DNA of 64,000 bases from Clostridiaceae bacterium (GTDB taxonomy: Bacteria > Bacillota > Clostridia > Lachnospirales > Lachnospiraceae), in the NCBI GenBank assembly GCA_910575435.1, contig CAJTGI010000002.1:124001-188000 (forward strand), written 5' to 3'. The notes beneath the pieces are model-generated. The model had not been told where the DNA came from and did not search any database. It saw nothing but the letters and a program-made list of their open reading frames with translations. Each line of letters starts with the position of its first letter. Position 1 is the stretch's first letter. Positions 17,041 through 25,413 of the stretch are shown piece by piece. Made by a program: the position numbers and the translations under genes.

Positions 17041-18894
17041 ATGACGAAAAAAATAAAAAAGATTTGGAAAAGATATCTGGGGATATTTTTCATGCTGCTG
17101 CTTGTCATGTTGGGCATGATGTCCTTCTATCGGGACGTGACGGACAATGCGGCAGATATGGAGGAGGATAGCCTCACGGATGATGCGGCGATCTACACCA
17201 CTTATGTGGACGATATGCTGCAGGCTAGGCTGACACGGCTGGAGGACATGGCTAGAGCCATGAGCCAGCCAGTGCAGAGCGATATCGATTTGGCACGGCA
17301 GATTCTCAAGGAGAATCGGATGGGATTCGACGGACTGCTGGTGCTTAATCTAGAGGGAAAGCGGGAATTGGGAGATGAAGTTCTATTCAATCTGATACAG
17401 GATGAAATGATGGAGCCCCTGGTAAATGAAAGACGTTCCCTCGTCTACAAAAACTTGGTGAAAGATGCGGAGTTGAACCGCTATGCGGTGATGTGCACTC
17501 CGATTCAGTACAGAGGCAGGGTGGTGGCTATTCTGGCGGGAGCGATCCGCATGGAAAGGCTCACGGAGATGATGGAAAAGTGGAATGATTCCCAGTCAGG
17601 CTGCGCATTTTTGGTATCGGAACAGGGTGAGTATCTCTCTGAGGGAAAGGAATTTGAAGAAATGATTGGCGGGGAGGCGAACAATTTCTTCACCTATCTG
17701 TCTAACTGCAAGATGCAGAAGAAATCCCCCTCCAGGGATGGGGTGGAGCGCTATATGAAGAAACGGCATGCCGCCGCGTTCCGCTATACATATAATGGAG
17801 ACGATTACATATGCAATATCCAGCCCTGCGTCTATGGGAATTGGTATGTGGGATATTTGAAATTGGAAAAGGCGGTATATCGCCACGCTTTTGCGATGAG
17901 CAAGGATACCGTTATTATTAGCGTCATCTCTATTGGGTTATGGCTGGTGCTAATGATATTTTTCGGGATTTCTATTTATCGGAATGAGACTTTCAGGGAG
18001 CAGCAGGAGCGGCAGGATATTCTGAACGATTTGGAAAAGGCTATTATCTTCGAGTTTAATTTCTTTCCGAAAGAATTATGCTTCTATGGTGACGGGGAGA
18101 AGATGTTTGGACACAAGCTGCGCACATTGTTTGGGGAAGAGGTCTATGAAGTCTATGACTATATTCATCCAGATGATGTTTCTGTGAGGGGCAGGATTCA
18201 TCAGTTCTATGATGATGATGCCAGCATGTTTAGCGCGGAGGTGAGGATTAAGAATAGTAATGGATATGGCTGGTATCGCATTATCGGCAAACTGGTGAAG
18301 GATAAGAGGTTCGGCACTAACTTGAAGTTTATCGGCAAAGTGGAAAATGCAGACCAGGAGATCGCGGAGGAGAAGAATCTGGTGGAGAGGGCAGAAAATG
18401 ACCTGCTTACTGGCGTATTGAATAAGAAGACGATGGAGGAGAAGGTGACGCAGTGCCTGGCGTCGATTAAGGATAACAACCACTGTATCTTCTTTATGGT
18501 TGATTTGGATAATTTTAAGAATGTAAATGACAAGTTGGGACATATATCTGGCGACAAGGCCATTGTTGATACGGCAGACCGTCTGCGTGAAGTCTTTCCG
18601 AAGAATGCCTATGTGGGGCGTCTTGGGGGAGACGAATTTGCGGTGTGCGCTGTCTATGATGCCTTTGACGAGGAAAGCATGCGTGAGTATGTCAAGAGGA
18701 AGGCGGAGAAGATTTGCGAGGTTAATCGCCGGACGTACAAGAATGGGGAAACGGAGGTGAGCATTTCCAGCAGCGTAGGAATTGCCCTGGCGCCGGATCA
18801 GGCCACGCAATTCGAGGACTTATATAAGAAGGCAGACAGTGCCTTGTATCAGTCGAAAAATGGCGGCAAGAATTGCTATCATTTGTATCAGTAG
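17041..18894 (+). CDS. Membrane diguanylate cyclase with extracellular Cache-type sensor and PAS-like domain
   Basis: Makes the second messenger c-di-GMP from two GTP. 617 residues: membrane helix at about 12-32, extracellular dCache-like sensor 40-285, second helix about 290-315, a PAS-like region 330-440 (FEFNFFPKELCFYG...YIHPDDV), then a GGDEF domain. The GGDEF half has DLDNFKNVNDKLGH (metal and substrate residues), the intact active motif RLGGDEFAV and SSSVGIALAP. No RxxD inhibitory site was located with certainty. A TATAAT box is at 16991-16996 and GGAGAAG precedes the ATG. First of three c-di-GMP genes in the same direction. Confidence 0.92.
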   Translation: MTKKIKKIWKRYLGIFFMLLLVMLGMMSFYRDVTDNAADMEEDSLTDDAAIYTTYVDDMLQARLTRLEDMARAMSQPVQSDIDLARQILKENRMGFDGLLVLNLEGKRELGDEVLFNLIQDEMMEPLVNERRSLVYKNLVKDAELNRYAVMCTPIQYRGRVVAILAGAIRMERLTEMMEKWNDSQSGCAFLVSEQGEYLSEGKEFEEMIGGEANNFFTYLSNCKMQKKSPSRDGVERYMKKRHAAAFRYTYNGDDYICNIQPCVYGNWYVGYLKLEKAVYRHAFAMSKDTVIISVISIGLWLVLMIFFGISIYRNETFREQQERQDILNDLEKAIIFEFNFFPKELCFYGDGEKMFGHKLRTLFGEEVYEVYDYIHPDDVSVRGRIHQFYDDDASMFSAEVRIKNSNGYGWYRIIGKLVKDKRFGTNLKFIGKVENADQEIAEEKNLVERAENDLLTGVLNKKTMEEKVTQCLASIKDNNHCIFFMVDLDNFKNVNDKLGHISGDKAIVDTADRLREVFPKNAYVGRLGGDEFAVCAVYDAFDEESMREYVKRKAEKICEVNRRTYKNGETEVSISSSVGIALAPDQATQFEDLYKKADSALYQSKNGGKNCYHLYQ

Positions 18895-18974
18895 TTGTTA
18901 TTGATTGTAGGACATTGGCGGGATGCCGAAGTGATAAAAGGTGTGTTCACGAGGACAGCCGATGGAGAGGAAGC

Positions 18975-20900
18975 ATGGATATATATATATCATTTCACAT
19001 AGTGGCATTGATAATGCTGCTGATTACACTTATTTTTTGTGGCTATAAGAATTGGATTCTGGTAGCGAAGAACAGAATTTTTTTTGTGATGGCGATGATA
19101 GAAACCATTGCCCTTGAAATTAATATCGTCCTTTGTCTGATCTATGAATTCTCAGGACAGTATCTTCGCTACTTGGGAATGGCTATTCAGGCACTATCCA
19201 GCATCTTTGCGCTGCTGGTTTACCACAGAATATTTCTATATAATCTGGCCATGACGGAGAACGTCCTTGCCAGCAGGAAGTGGTGGTCTAGGCTTTTAGG
19301 ATTTCTTTCGGCATTGTGCATGCTGTCTTCGGCACTTCCCCTTGCATTTCACTTGGCAGGGGTTTCCCATGGACAAGTACAGGATATTGCGGCAAAGGGG
19401 AGGGTGGCGCAGAGCGGCGTGGTTATTCTATGCTTGTTGCTGGCTGGCGGCGTGCTGCTGATTTCCAGAAAGAAGATGACGGGGCGGGATTTTGCCGTCC
19501 TATTCGGTTCAGACTTGCTTCTGCTGGCAGACGTGGTATGGGAGAGGCTGATGGACTCTAGGTATCTGACGTCTTATTATCTCATGGCATTTGTGCTTGT
19601 GGTGTATTATATGTTGCTGCACAACCTTGATCGGTATAAGGTTCTGGCAAGCGGCTGCTTTGCCAGGGCGGGATTTCGCACGGTGTTGCGGGAGAAGGAG
19701 ATTTGCCGGGAAAATATACGCTGTCTTGGCGTTTGCATCAATAATATCGAGAGTATTACCAACTGCTGTTCGGAGAGCGAGATCGTGGAGATTCACAGGC
19801 AGATTGGAAGCTTGCTGAAAAGGCATTGCGGGAGGCATCAGGTGTATCACATTCACAGTTTTGAGTATGTGGTGACTTGCAAGCCCTCTGTAGATATAGA
19901 AAGAAAGCATCAGGAACTGGCGCAGCTGGTGCCGGCGTATATTCGAATGAACAATAAGAATGTATCTCTGTTTTGCGATTTCTATACCATCGATTTTAAG
20001 GATGCAGATTATCAGACGGGGAATTTTTTTGGCATCCTAACCAGCATGAGGAAGTTGGCCATGGCATATATGGACAGGATGCATTTGCTGCGCTATTGCG
20101 ATGACAGCAAGAATGATATTGAAAAGGACATGGAGGCGATGCGGATTGTAAATGCATGCATTGCCACCAAGAATTTTTCTTTGCAGATTTTCCCGATCCA
20201 GTCTAAGGATGACGAGGAGAAGTTCTGTTACGAGTTTGCCATATGTGCCAAGTATGGGGATGGAGAAGTAATCTCCCAGGAATTGATTTGGGAGATGGCA
20301 GGACAGATGGGCTATCACCGGGAAATGGGGCTGATAGTATTTGAACTGGTGTGCAAGTACATTATGCTGAATAAATTGAGGGAGTCTGTTGTTGAGCGGA
20401 TTCACTTGAATTTGGAGGGGACGCAGATATCTGGCGCGGAACTGGCCAAGGGCTATATCGACCTTCTGGAGAAGTATCAGATTCCGGGGGATTTTATCTG
20501 CATCGAAGTGACTGTGGAGCAGGATGTGGATTATGATGCCATGGAGCAGGCTTTTGTGCTGTTGAGGGAGAAAGGCGTAGGGATACTGCTGGATCAGTTC
20601 GGGGTAACTGTCTGCAACCTTAAGACTGTTCTCAATATGTCCTTTCACGGAGTGAAGATTAATCATCATATGGTAAGCCTTTTCTGCAATGGCATCAGCG
20701 AGCAGTTGCTTTATATGCTTGACATGCTTAACACTAGCGGGTGGAAGATTATTCTGGATGGAGTGGATCGGGCAGAATATGTTCCGCTGCTGAAAGATTT
20801 AAAGTTTGCCTATATGCAGGGATTGCTGCTTCAAGAGGACTTTGAAAAAAAGCACGAGCCGGTGATTTTCCGGGAGATAGGGGGTGCTGCTTATGAATAG
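18975..20900 (+). CDS. Membrane protein with degenerate GGDEF and EAL domains
   Basis: 641 residues. The N-terminal third has about seven hydrophobic helices. A middle domain has the GGDEF fold outline (CLGVCINNIESITN) but HSFEY where GGDEF should be. The C-terminal half follows the EAL plan (RIHLNLEGTQI, FICIEVTVEQD, GILLDQFGVTVCNLKTV, GVKINHHMV, IILDGVDRAEYV, YMQGLLLQ), yet the EAL motif itself is missing and DDF, KID and AEGxE are changed to DQF, KIN and LDGVD. It should be catalytically dead and may act as a receptor or partner for its neighbours. The ATG at 18975 follows GGAGAGG. The stop overlaps the next gene by 8 bases. Confidence 0.85.
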   Translation: MDIYISFHIVALIMLLITLIFCGYKNWILVAKNRIFFVMAMIETIALEINIVLCLIYEFSGQYLRYLGMAIQALSSIFALLVYHRIFLYNLAMTENVLASRKWWSRLLGFLSALCMLSSALPLAFHLAGVSHGQVQDIAAKGRVAQSGVVILCLLLAGGVLLISRKKMTGRDFAVLFGSDLLLLADVVWERLMDSRYLTSYYLMAFVLVVYYMLLHNLDRYKVLASGCFARAGFRTVLREKEICRENIRCLGVCINNIESITNCCSESEIVEIHRQIGSLLKRHCGRHQVYHIHSFEYVVTCKPSVDIERKHQELAQLVPAYIRMNNKNVSLFCDFYTIDFKDADYQTGNFFGILTSMRKLAMAYMDRMHLLRYCDDSKNDIEKDMEAMRIVNACIATKNFSLQIFPIQSKDDEEKFCYEFAICAKYGDGEVISQELIWEMAGQMGYHREMGLIVFELVCKYIMLNKLRESVVERIHLNLEGTQISGAELAKGYIDLLEKYQIPGDFICIEVTVEQDVDYDAMEQAFVLLREKGVGILLDQFGVTVCNLKTVLNMSFHGVKINHHMVSLFCNGISEQLLYMLDMLNTSGWKIILDGVDRAEYVPLLKDLKFAYMQGLLLQEDFEKKHEPVIFREIGGAAYE

Positions 20901-22872
20901 CCTGTTCAGTTGTCAGATTGCGTCAGCGGGTTTTTTTGCCGTGATTTTTTTTGCTGATACGGTTAAGAAGCATCTTCCTAATAGGAGGACGATCTTTTTT
21001 CAGCTGTTTCTGTGCTTTATGATGCTAAGCTCTGTGTTTGCCACGGCTGCAGATTTGGCTGGGGAGTATGGAGAACCAGGGTTCATTCTTGACATGATTC
21101 AGGGGATCTTCTTATTCCTGCAGATGATTACCTGCCTGATGCTGCACTGCTATATCTTGTCGGTGGATTATCAGTTGCATTTTCGGTTGTCGATAGATAG
21201 CGTGGCGGGTTTGAGGGCTGTTGGAGGATGCCTTTATCTGGTGGTGGCTTCCGTGCTGCTGCTTTCTTCGCCCTGGACGCACCTGTGCTTCTATGGGGAC
21301 GGAGGTGGTGGGATTGTCCGCACTCCCGTGTTCTGGGGATTGAATTTGATCTTGCTGGGCATGTTTGTGTACGACATAGGCGTGGTATGGCTGCGATGCC
21401 TGAAGTATTCCAGGCGCAAGCGGATGATGTGCCTTTTTCTGATTATAGATTTTTTTGCTATGCTGGTGGCAGAGTTATTTCAGATGCCGGGAATTTCTTT
21501 TTTTAAGGTGGCGACACTGTTCTTTGCTTATATGTTCTATCTGTCTTTGCAGAGCCCGGATTTTTTTGTGGATAATGCCACGGGGACTTTTAATAGAAAT
21601 GGTTTTTTTGAGATTTTCCAGGAGCGGCTGGCCTATGGGAAAGAGACTTCCTGCCTGATTATCCGGGTGCGGAATTATCAGGCCATGAACCAGATTTATG
21701 GCGGGGAAGTGTTGCGGAAGGTTCAGCGTCGGATTGCCAATGCATTGGTGGGTGAGTGCGGGGAAAAAGGTGTTTTTCACATTGGTTCCTCTACTTTCGC
21801 CATCATCAGCAAGTCTAGGGAAGGCACCCTTGCTTTGTATGATAAACTAAAGGAGGTGCTTCCCCAAAACTGGGTGTTGAAAAATCAAGTCGTAAATCAG
21901 GAATACAGTTTTTACGAAATTACCTATCCTTTAGATGGGGAGGATTTCGAGGAATTGGTTCAGAGAATACATTATGCCCGTTCTGATCATGAGAGTACCC
22001 ATAAATCCGGGGAACTGGTACGCCTGCGCTCGGATGAGATGGAGAAGTCTGACGAGAAGAGGGAAGTGGCGAGCCTGGTGGAGGAGGCGATTATGGATGA
22101 CAGCATTGAATTGCATTTTCAGCCAATCTTCTCCTTTGCAAAAGGGAAGATTACCTCCCTGGAAGTGCTGGCGAGGCTGAAAGACCGGAATCGGAAATAT
22201 ATTAATCCAGAGTTTTTCATCCATGTGGCAGAAGAGAATCATACCATCATTCAGCTGGGAGAGCAGATTTTCCGCAAGGCCTGTATTTTTGCTAGTTACA
22301 ACCATATTTTTGACTACGGCATAGAGGATATCAATATCAATCTCAGTCCTGCCCAGTGCCGTTATGAGCATCTGACAGAAGATTTTGTAAGGATCGCGGA
22401 CCAGTATGGCATACCTATGGAGAAGATGCATCTGGAAATTACGGAGAGCGAATTTACGGATAAGGATGCGGTGAGCAGGACGCTGGCCAGGCTGAAGGAG
22501 ACTGGGGCGAAGGTTGCCTTGGATGACTTTGGCACGGGAAATTCTACCCTGTCGAATATCTTGGAGCTTCCGGTGGATTTCGTAAAGATTGACAAGAGCC
22601 TGGTGTGGTCTTTTGCAGAGGGGAAGAACCAGTTCCTGAATGAGCTGATGCCTATGATTAAGGCGGAGGGCAAGAAGATTATTGCGGAGGGTATCGAATC
22701 TGCGGACCATATAGATATCATTAAGAAATTGCAGGGGGATTACCTGCAGGGATACTACTATTCCCGTCCGTTGCCTGAGAAAGAGTTTTTGCGCTTTCTG
22801 TTGAAGTTTAACAAAAAGGTAAAGGAGGGGGAGGAAAAAGTAGTGATGGATCAGAAAAAGGCGTTTGGATGA
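20893..22872 (+). CDS. Membrane c-di-GMP phosphodiesterase (EAL) with degenerate GGDEF domain
   Basis: Hydrolyses c-di-GMP to pGpG. 659 residues: seven to eight hydrophobic helices (1-215), a GGDEF-like domain with the motif eroded to GSSTF (about 225-385), then a full EAL domain. The EAL part keeps SLEVLARL (EVL variant), NINLSPAQC, LEITESEF, ALDDFGTGNSTL, DFVKIDKSLV, IIAEGIES and LQGYYYSRP, so the metal ligands and the catalytic Glu are present. Same architecture as the gene before it, whose end it overlaps: the two look like an active/inactive paralogous pair. The ATG at 20893 is used rather than an upstream GTG-type start. Confidence 0.9.
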   Translation: MNSLFSCQIASAGFFAVIFFADTVKKHLPNRRTIFFQLFLCFMMLSSVFATAADLAGEYGEPGFILDMIQGIFLFLQMITCLMLHCYILSVDYQLHFRLSIDSVAGLRAVGGCLYLVVASVLLLSSPWTHLCFYGDGGGGIVRTPVFWGLNLILLGMFVYDIGVVWLRCLKYSRRKRMMCLFLIIDFFAMLVAELFQMPGISFFKVATLFFAYMFYLSLQSPDFFVDNATGTFNRNGFFEIFQERLAYGKETSCLIIRVRNYQAMNQIYGGEVLRKVQRRIANALVGECGEKGVFHIGSSTFAIISKSREGTLALYDKLKEVLPQNWVLKNQVVNQEYSFYEITYPLDGEDFEELVQRIHYARSDHESTHKSGELVRLRSDEMEKSDEKREVASLVEEAIMDDSIELHFQPIFSFAKGKITSLEVLARLKDRNRKYINPEFFIHVAEENHTIIQLGEQIFRKACIFASYNHIFDYGIEDININLSPAQCRYEHLTEDFVRIADQYGIPMEKMHLEITESEFTDKDAVSRTLARLKETGAKVALDDFGTGNSTLSNILELPVDFVKIDKSLVWSFAEGKNQFLNELMPMIKAEGKKIIAEGIESADHIDIIKKLQGDYLQGYYYSRPLPEKEFLRFLLKFNKKVKEGEEKVVMDQKKAFG

Positions 22873-23088
22873 GGATATCACGCATTAGCAGATATGCAGA
22901 TTGGGAAAGAATATGTTGCAATTCATGGTTGAATTCTAGAATAGAGGCAGAATCTTATGTGCAGACATGGCGATTCTATCCTTTTTTAGTACATGCGGTG
23001 AACTGTAGCAATAATATATATTTAAGGAAAGGAAAATGTATCCTAGCGGTGTCAAAGACAGCACGCAAGCGGGATGCAAGGGAAAGAG

Positions 23089-23775
23089 ATGGATTTAAGT
23101 TACATGGAGTTGAGAGAACAGATTTGCGATGTGTGCCATAAAATGTGGCAGTTGGGCTGGGTGGCGGCCAATGACGGCAATGTGTCTGCCAAATTGCCAG
23201 ACGGGACTTTTCTGGCAACGCCTACGGGAATCAGCAAGAGCTTTATCACGCCGGAGAAATTGGTACATATTGATGCAGAGGGAACTGTGCTGGATGGCCT
23301 GGAGGGTTACCGCCCCTCTTCTGAGATTAAGATGCATCTGAAATGCTATTCTGAGAGAGAGGATGTGGGGGCCGTGCTTCATGCTCACCCGCCGGTGGCT
23401 ACGGGATATGCGGTGGCGAACGTGCCTCTGGACGAGTATTCTATGATTGAGACGGTCATTGCCATTGGCTCTGTGCCGGTGACGCCTTATGGAACGCCCT
23501 CCACGGACGAGGTGCCCCAGGCAATTGCTCCCTATCTGGGCGAGCATGACGTGATGCTTTTGCAGAATCACGGTGCTCTTGCCGTGGGTTCGGATGTGAT
23601 TACGGCGTACTATCGCATGGAGACTTTGGAACTTTTCGCTAAGATTAGCCTGAATGCCCATCTCCTTGGCGGAGCCCAGGAATTGCCCAGAGAGCAGATT
23701 GACCGCCTGATTGGCATGAGGGAGCAGTACAAGGTGACGGGAAAGCATCCGGGCTATAAGAAGTATTCAGAATGA
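23089..23775 (+). CDS. Class II aldolase, L-fuculose/rhamnulose-phosphate aldolase type
   Basis: Cleaves a deoxy-ketose 1-phosphate to dihydroxyacetone phosphate and lactaldehyde (family knowledge). 228 residues. Seen: NDGNVSAKL (substrate phosphate loop), TPTGISKSFI, SSEIKMHLKCY with the catalytic Glu, and the zinc ligands HAHPP and NHGAL. The length and the downstream sugar kinase fit FucA- or RhaD-like enzymes. The ATG at 23089 lies 6 bases after AAGGGA, which makes it a better start than 23074. No isomerase gene is adjacent, so the pathway is only partly encoded here. Confidence 0.85.
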   Translation: MDLSYMELREQICDVCHKMWQLGWVAANDGNVSAKLPDGTFLATPTGISKSFITPEKLVHIDAEGTVLDGLEGYRPSSEIKMHLKCYSEREDVGAVLHAHPPVATGYAVANVPLDEYSMIETVIAIGSVPVTPYGTPSTDEVPQAIAPYLGEHDVMLLQNHGALAVGSDVITAYYRMETLELFAKISLNAHLLGGAQELPREQIDRLIGMREQYKVTGKHPGYKKYSE

Positions 23776-23856
23776 TTATTAGGACAAAGAATAGATAGTT
23801 CTGGATAGCGATATGCGGCGGGGCGGCATTCTGCCCCGGAGAGGAGAAGACGGACG

Positions 23857-25314
23857 ATGGCAGGGAAGAATGTATTGGCCTTTGATCTGGGTGCCAGCAG
23901 CGGAAGGGGGATGCTGGCATCTTTTGATGGAAAGAGAATCGCATTGGAGGAGGTTCACCGCTTTCCCCATAATTTTAGCATACTGAATGGGCATGCCTAC
24001 TGGAACATTCTCTTTCTGATGGATGAGATGAAGCGGGGAATCGGGAAATGCACGGAATCAGTCAGCGGCGTGGGCTTTGATACCTGGGGGGTGGACTGTG
24101 GCTTCTTGGACCGGGAGGGCCAGCTGGTGGGGCTTCCGGGCAGTTACCGGGATGGCGCTTTGGATGAGGAAAATATGCATCAAGCGTTGGCTCGGCTTGG
24201 CGGCGAGGAATATGCCTTTTCCCAGACGGGAATTGCCAGCCTGGCGTACAATACTCTGTTTAAACTATATTATATGGCGAGAGAGATGCCTTCTATGATG
24301 GAGCAGGCCCAGACCATGCTTCTGATGCCGAACCTGATTGAATATTTCTTTTCCGGGGTGAAGCACGGAGAGTATTCCATCGCTTCTACCACTCAGATGT
24401 ATGATATGAAAGGCAGAACTTGGGCTGGGGAACTGCTGGAAAGGCTGGGAATACCGGAGAGGATTCTGACCCCGGTGGATCTGGCGGGAAAGGACCTGGG
24501 AGGGCTGAGACCGGAGATTGCCAGGGAGGTAGGGCAGCCGGATCTGCACATTATCTCTGCGCCGGGGCATGATACCGCTTGTGCGGTGGAGGCAGTTCCG
24601 GCGGAGGGAGAGGAGTTTACCTTCCTTTCCAGCGGTACTTGGTCTCTTATGGGCATCTCTTCCAAGAAGATGCTGGAGGGAGAGAAGGTGGTGCGGGACA
24701 AGATATCCAACGAGGGTACCGCAGACGGGGGATATCGCCCCACCGTGAATATCATCGGCCTATGGATGAATCAGGAACTGCGCCGGAACTTTCAGGCTCA
24801 GGGCAAGGATTACTCCTTTGTGGAGATGCAGGAGATGGCGGCTCGTGAAAAGCCGCTGCAAAGCTTTATCCGCCCGGATGATTTTATGCAGTCGGGAGAT
24901 TATACGGTGAAGATTCGGGAATACTGTAAGGAGACGGGACAGCCTGTGCCAGAGACGGATGGGGCGGTGGTTCGATGCATGCTGGAGAGCCTTGCACTAA
25001 AGTACCGCCAGGTATATGAAAGTTTCAAGCCGTATATTACATGGGAGGAGAAACTGTATATCGTTGGCGGGGGAAGCCAGAATGGCGTGCTGAATCAGTT
25101 TGCCGCCAATGCGCTGGGCATTCCCGTGATTGCCGGGGCCAGCGAGGCTACGGCAGTGGGCAATGTGATGTCCCAGTTTAAGGCGCTGGGCGCATATCAT
25201 ACGAAGGAGGAAAAATGCGAGATTCTTGCCAATTCCTTTGGGACAAGGGAATATCTGCCCCAGGAGCAGGAGGCATGGCAGGAGGCGTACGGGCGTTTTG
25301 AGCGGCTGTACTAG
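23857..25314 (+). CDS. rhaB: FGGY-family sugar kinase, rhamnulokinase-like
   Basis: Phosphorylates a ketose, most likely L-rhamnulose. 485 residues. The N-terminal actin-like domain opens FDLGASSGRGML with the RhaB-type phosphate loop, then GVGFDTWGVDCGFLD. APGHDTACAVEAVP and SSGTWSLMG come in the middle, and the C-terminal domain has IVGGGSQNGVLNQFAANALG and the ASEATAVGNV adenosine site. These blocks are typical of rhamnulokinases rather than xylulo- or fuculokinases. It lies 81 bases after the aldolase and is probably co-transcribed. The substrate assignment is inferred from motifs. Confidence 0.85.
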   Translation: MAGKNVLAFDLGASSGRGMLASFDGKRIALEEVHRFPHNFSILNGHAYWNILFLMDEMKRGIGKCTESVSGVGFDTWGVDCGFLDREGQLVGLPGSYRDGALDEENMHQALARLGGEEYAFSQTGIASLAYNTLFKLYYMAREMPSMMEQAQTMLLMPNLIEYFFSGVKHGEYSIASTTQMYDMKGRTWAGELLERLGIPERILTPVDLAGKDLGGLRPEIAREVGQPDLHIISAPGHDTACAVEAVPAEGEEFTFLSSGTWSLMGISSKKMLEGEKVVRDKISNEGTADGGYRPTVNIIGLWMNQELRRNFQAQGKDYSFVEMQEMAAREKPLQSFIRPDDFMQSGDYTVKIREYCKETGQPVPETDGAVVRCMLESLALKYRQVYESFKPYITWEEKLYIVGGGSQNGVLNQFAANALGIPVIAGASEATAVGNVMSQFKALGAYHTKEEKCEILANSFGTREYLPQEQEAWQEAYGRFERLY

Positions 25315-25413
25315 TGAATGTTAGTATGATGTAAGTGTTTTGTGATTGGGCGCTGCTTGCACAGGCACTTTGGCTTCTAGTTTAATGAAAGCAGTGCAGA
25401 AATGAGGAAAATT

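Noticed and set aside
21931-22881. Minus-strand frame of 316 residues over the EAL domain
   Set aside because: The plus-strand frame encodes a full EAL domain; the antisense frame has no family features.
22869-23141. Plus-strand frame of 90 residues between the EAL gene and the aldolase gene
   Set aside because: No ribosome binding site, no domain, and its end overlaps the aldolase gene in another frame.
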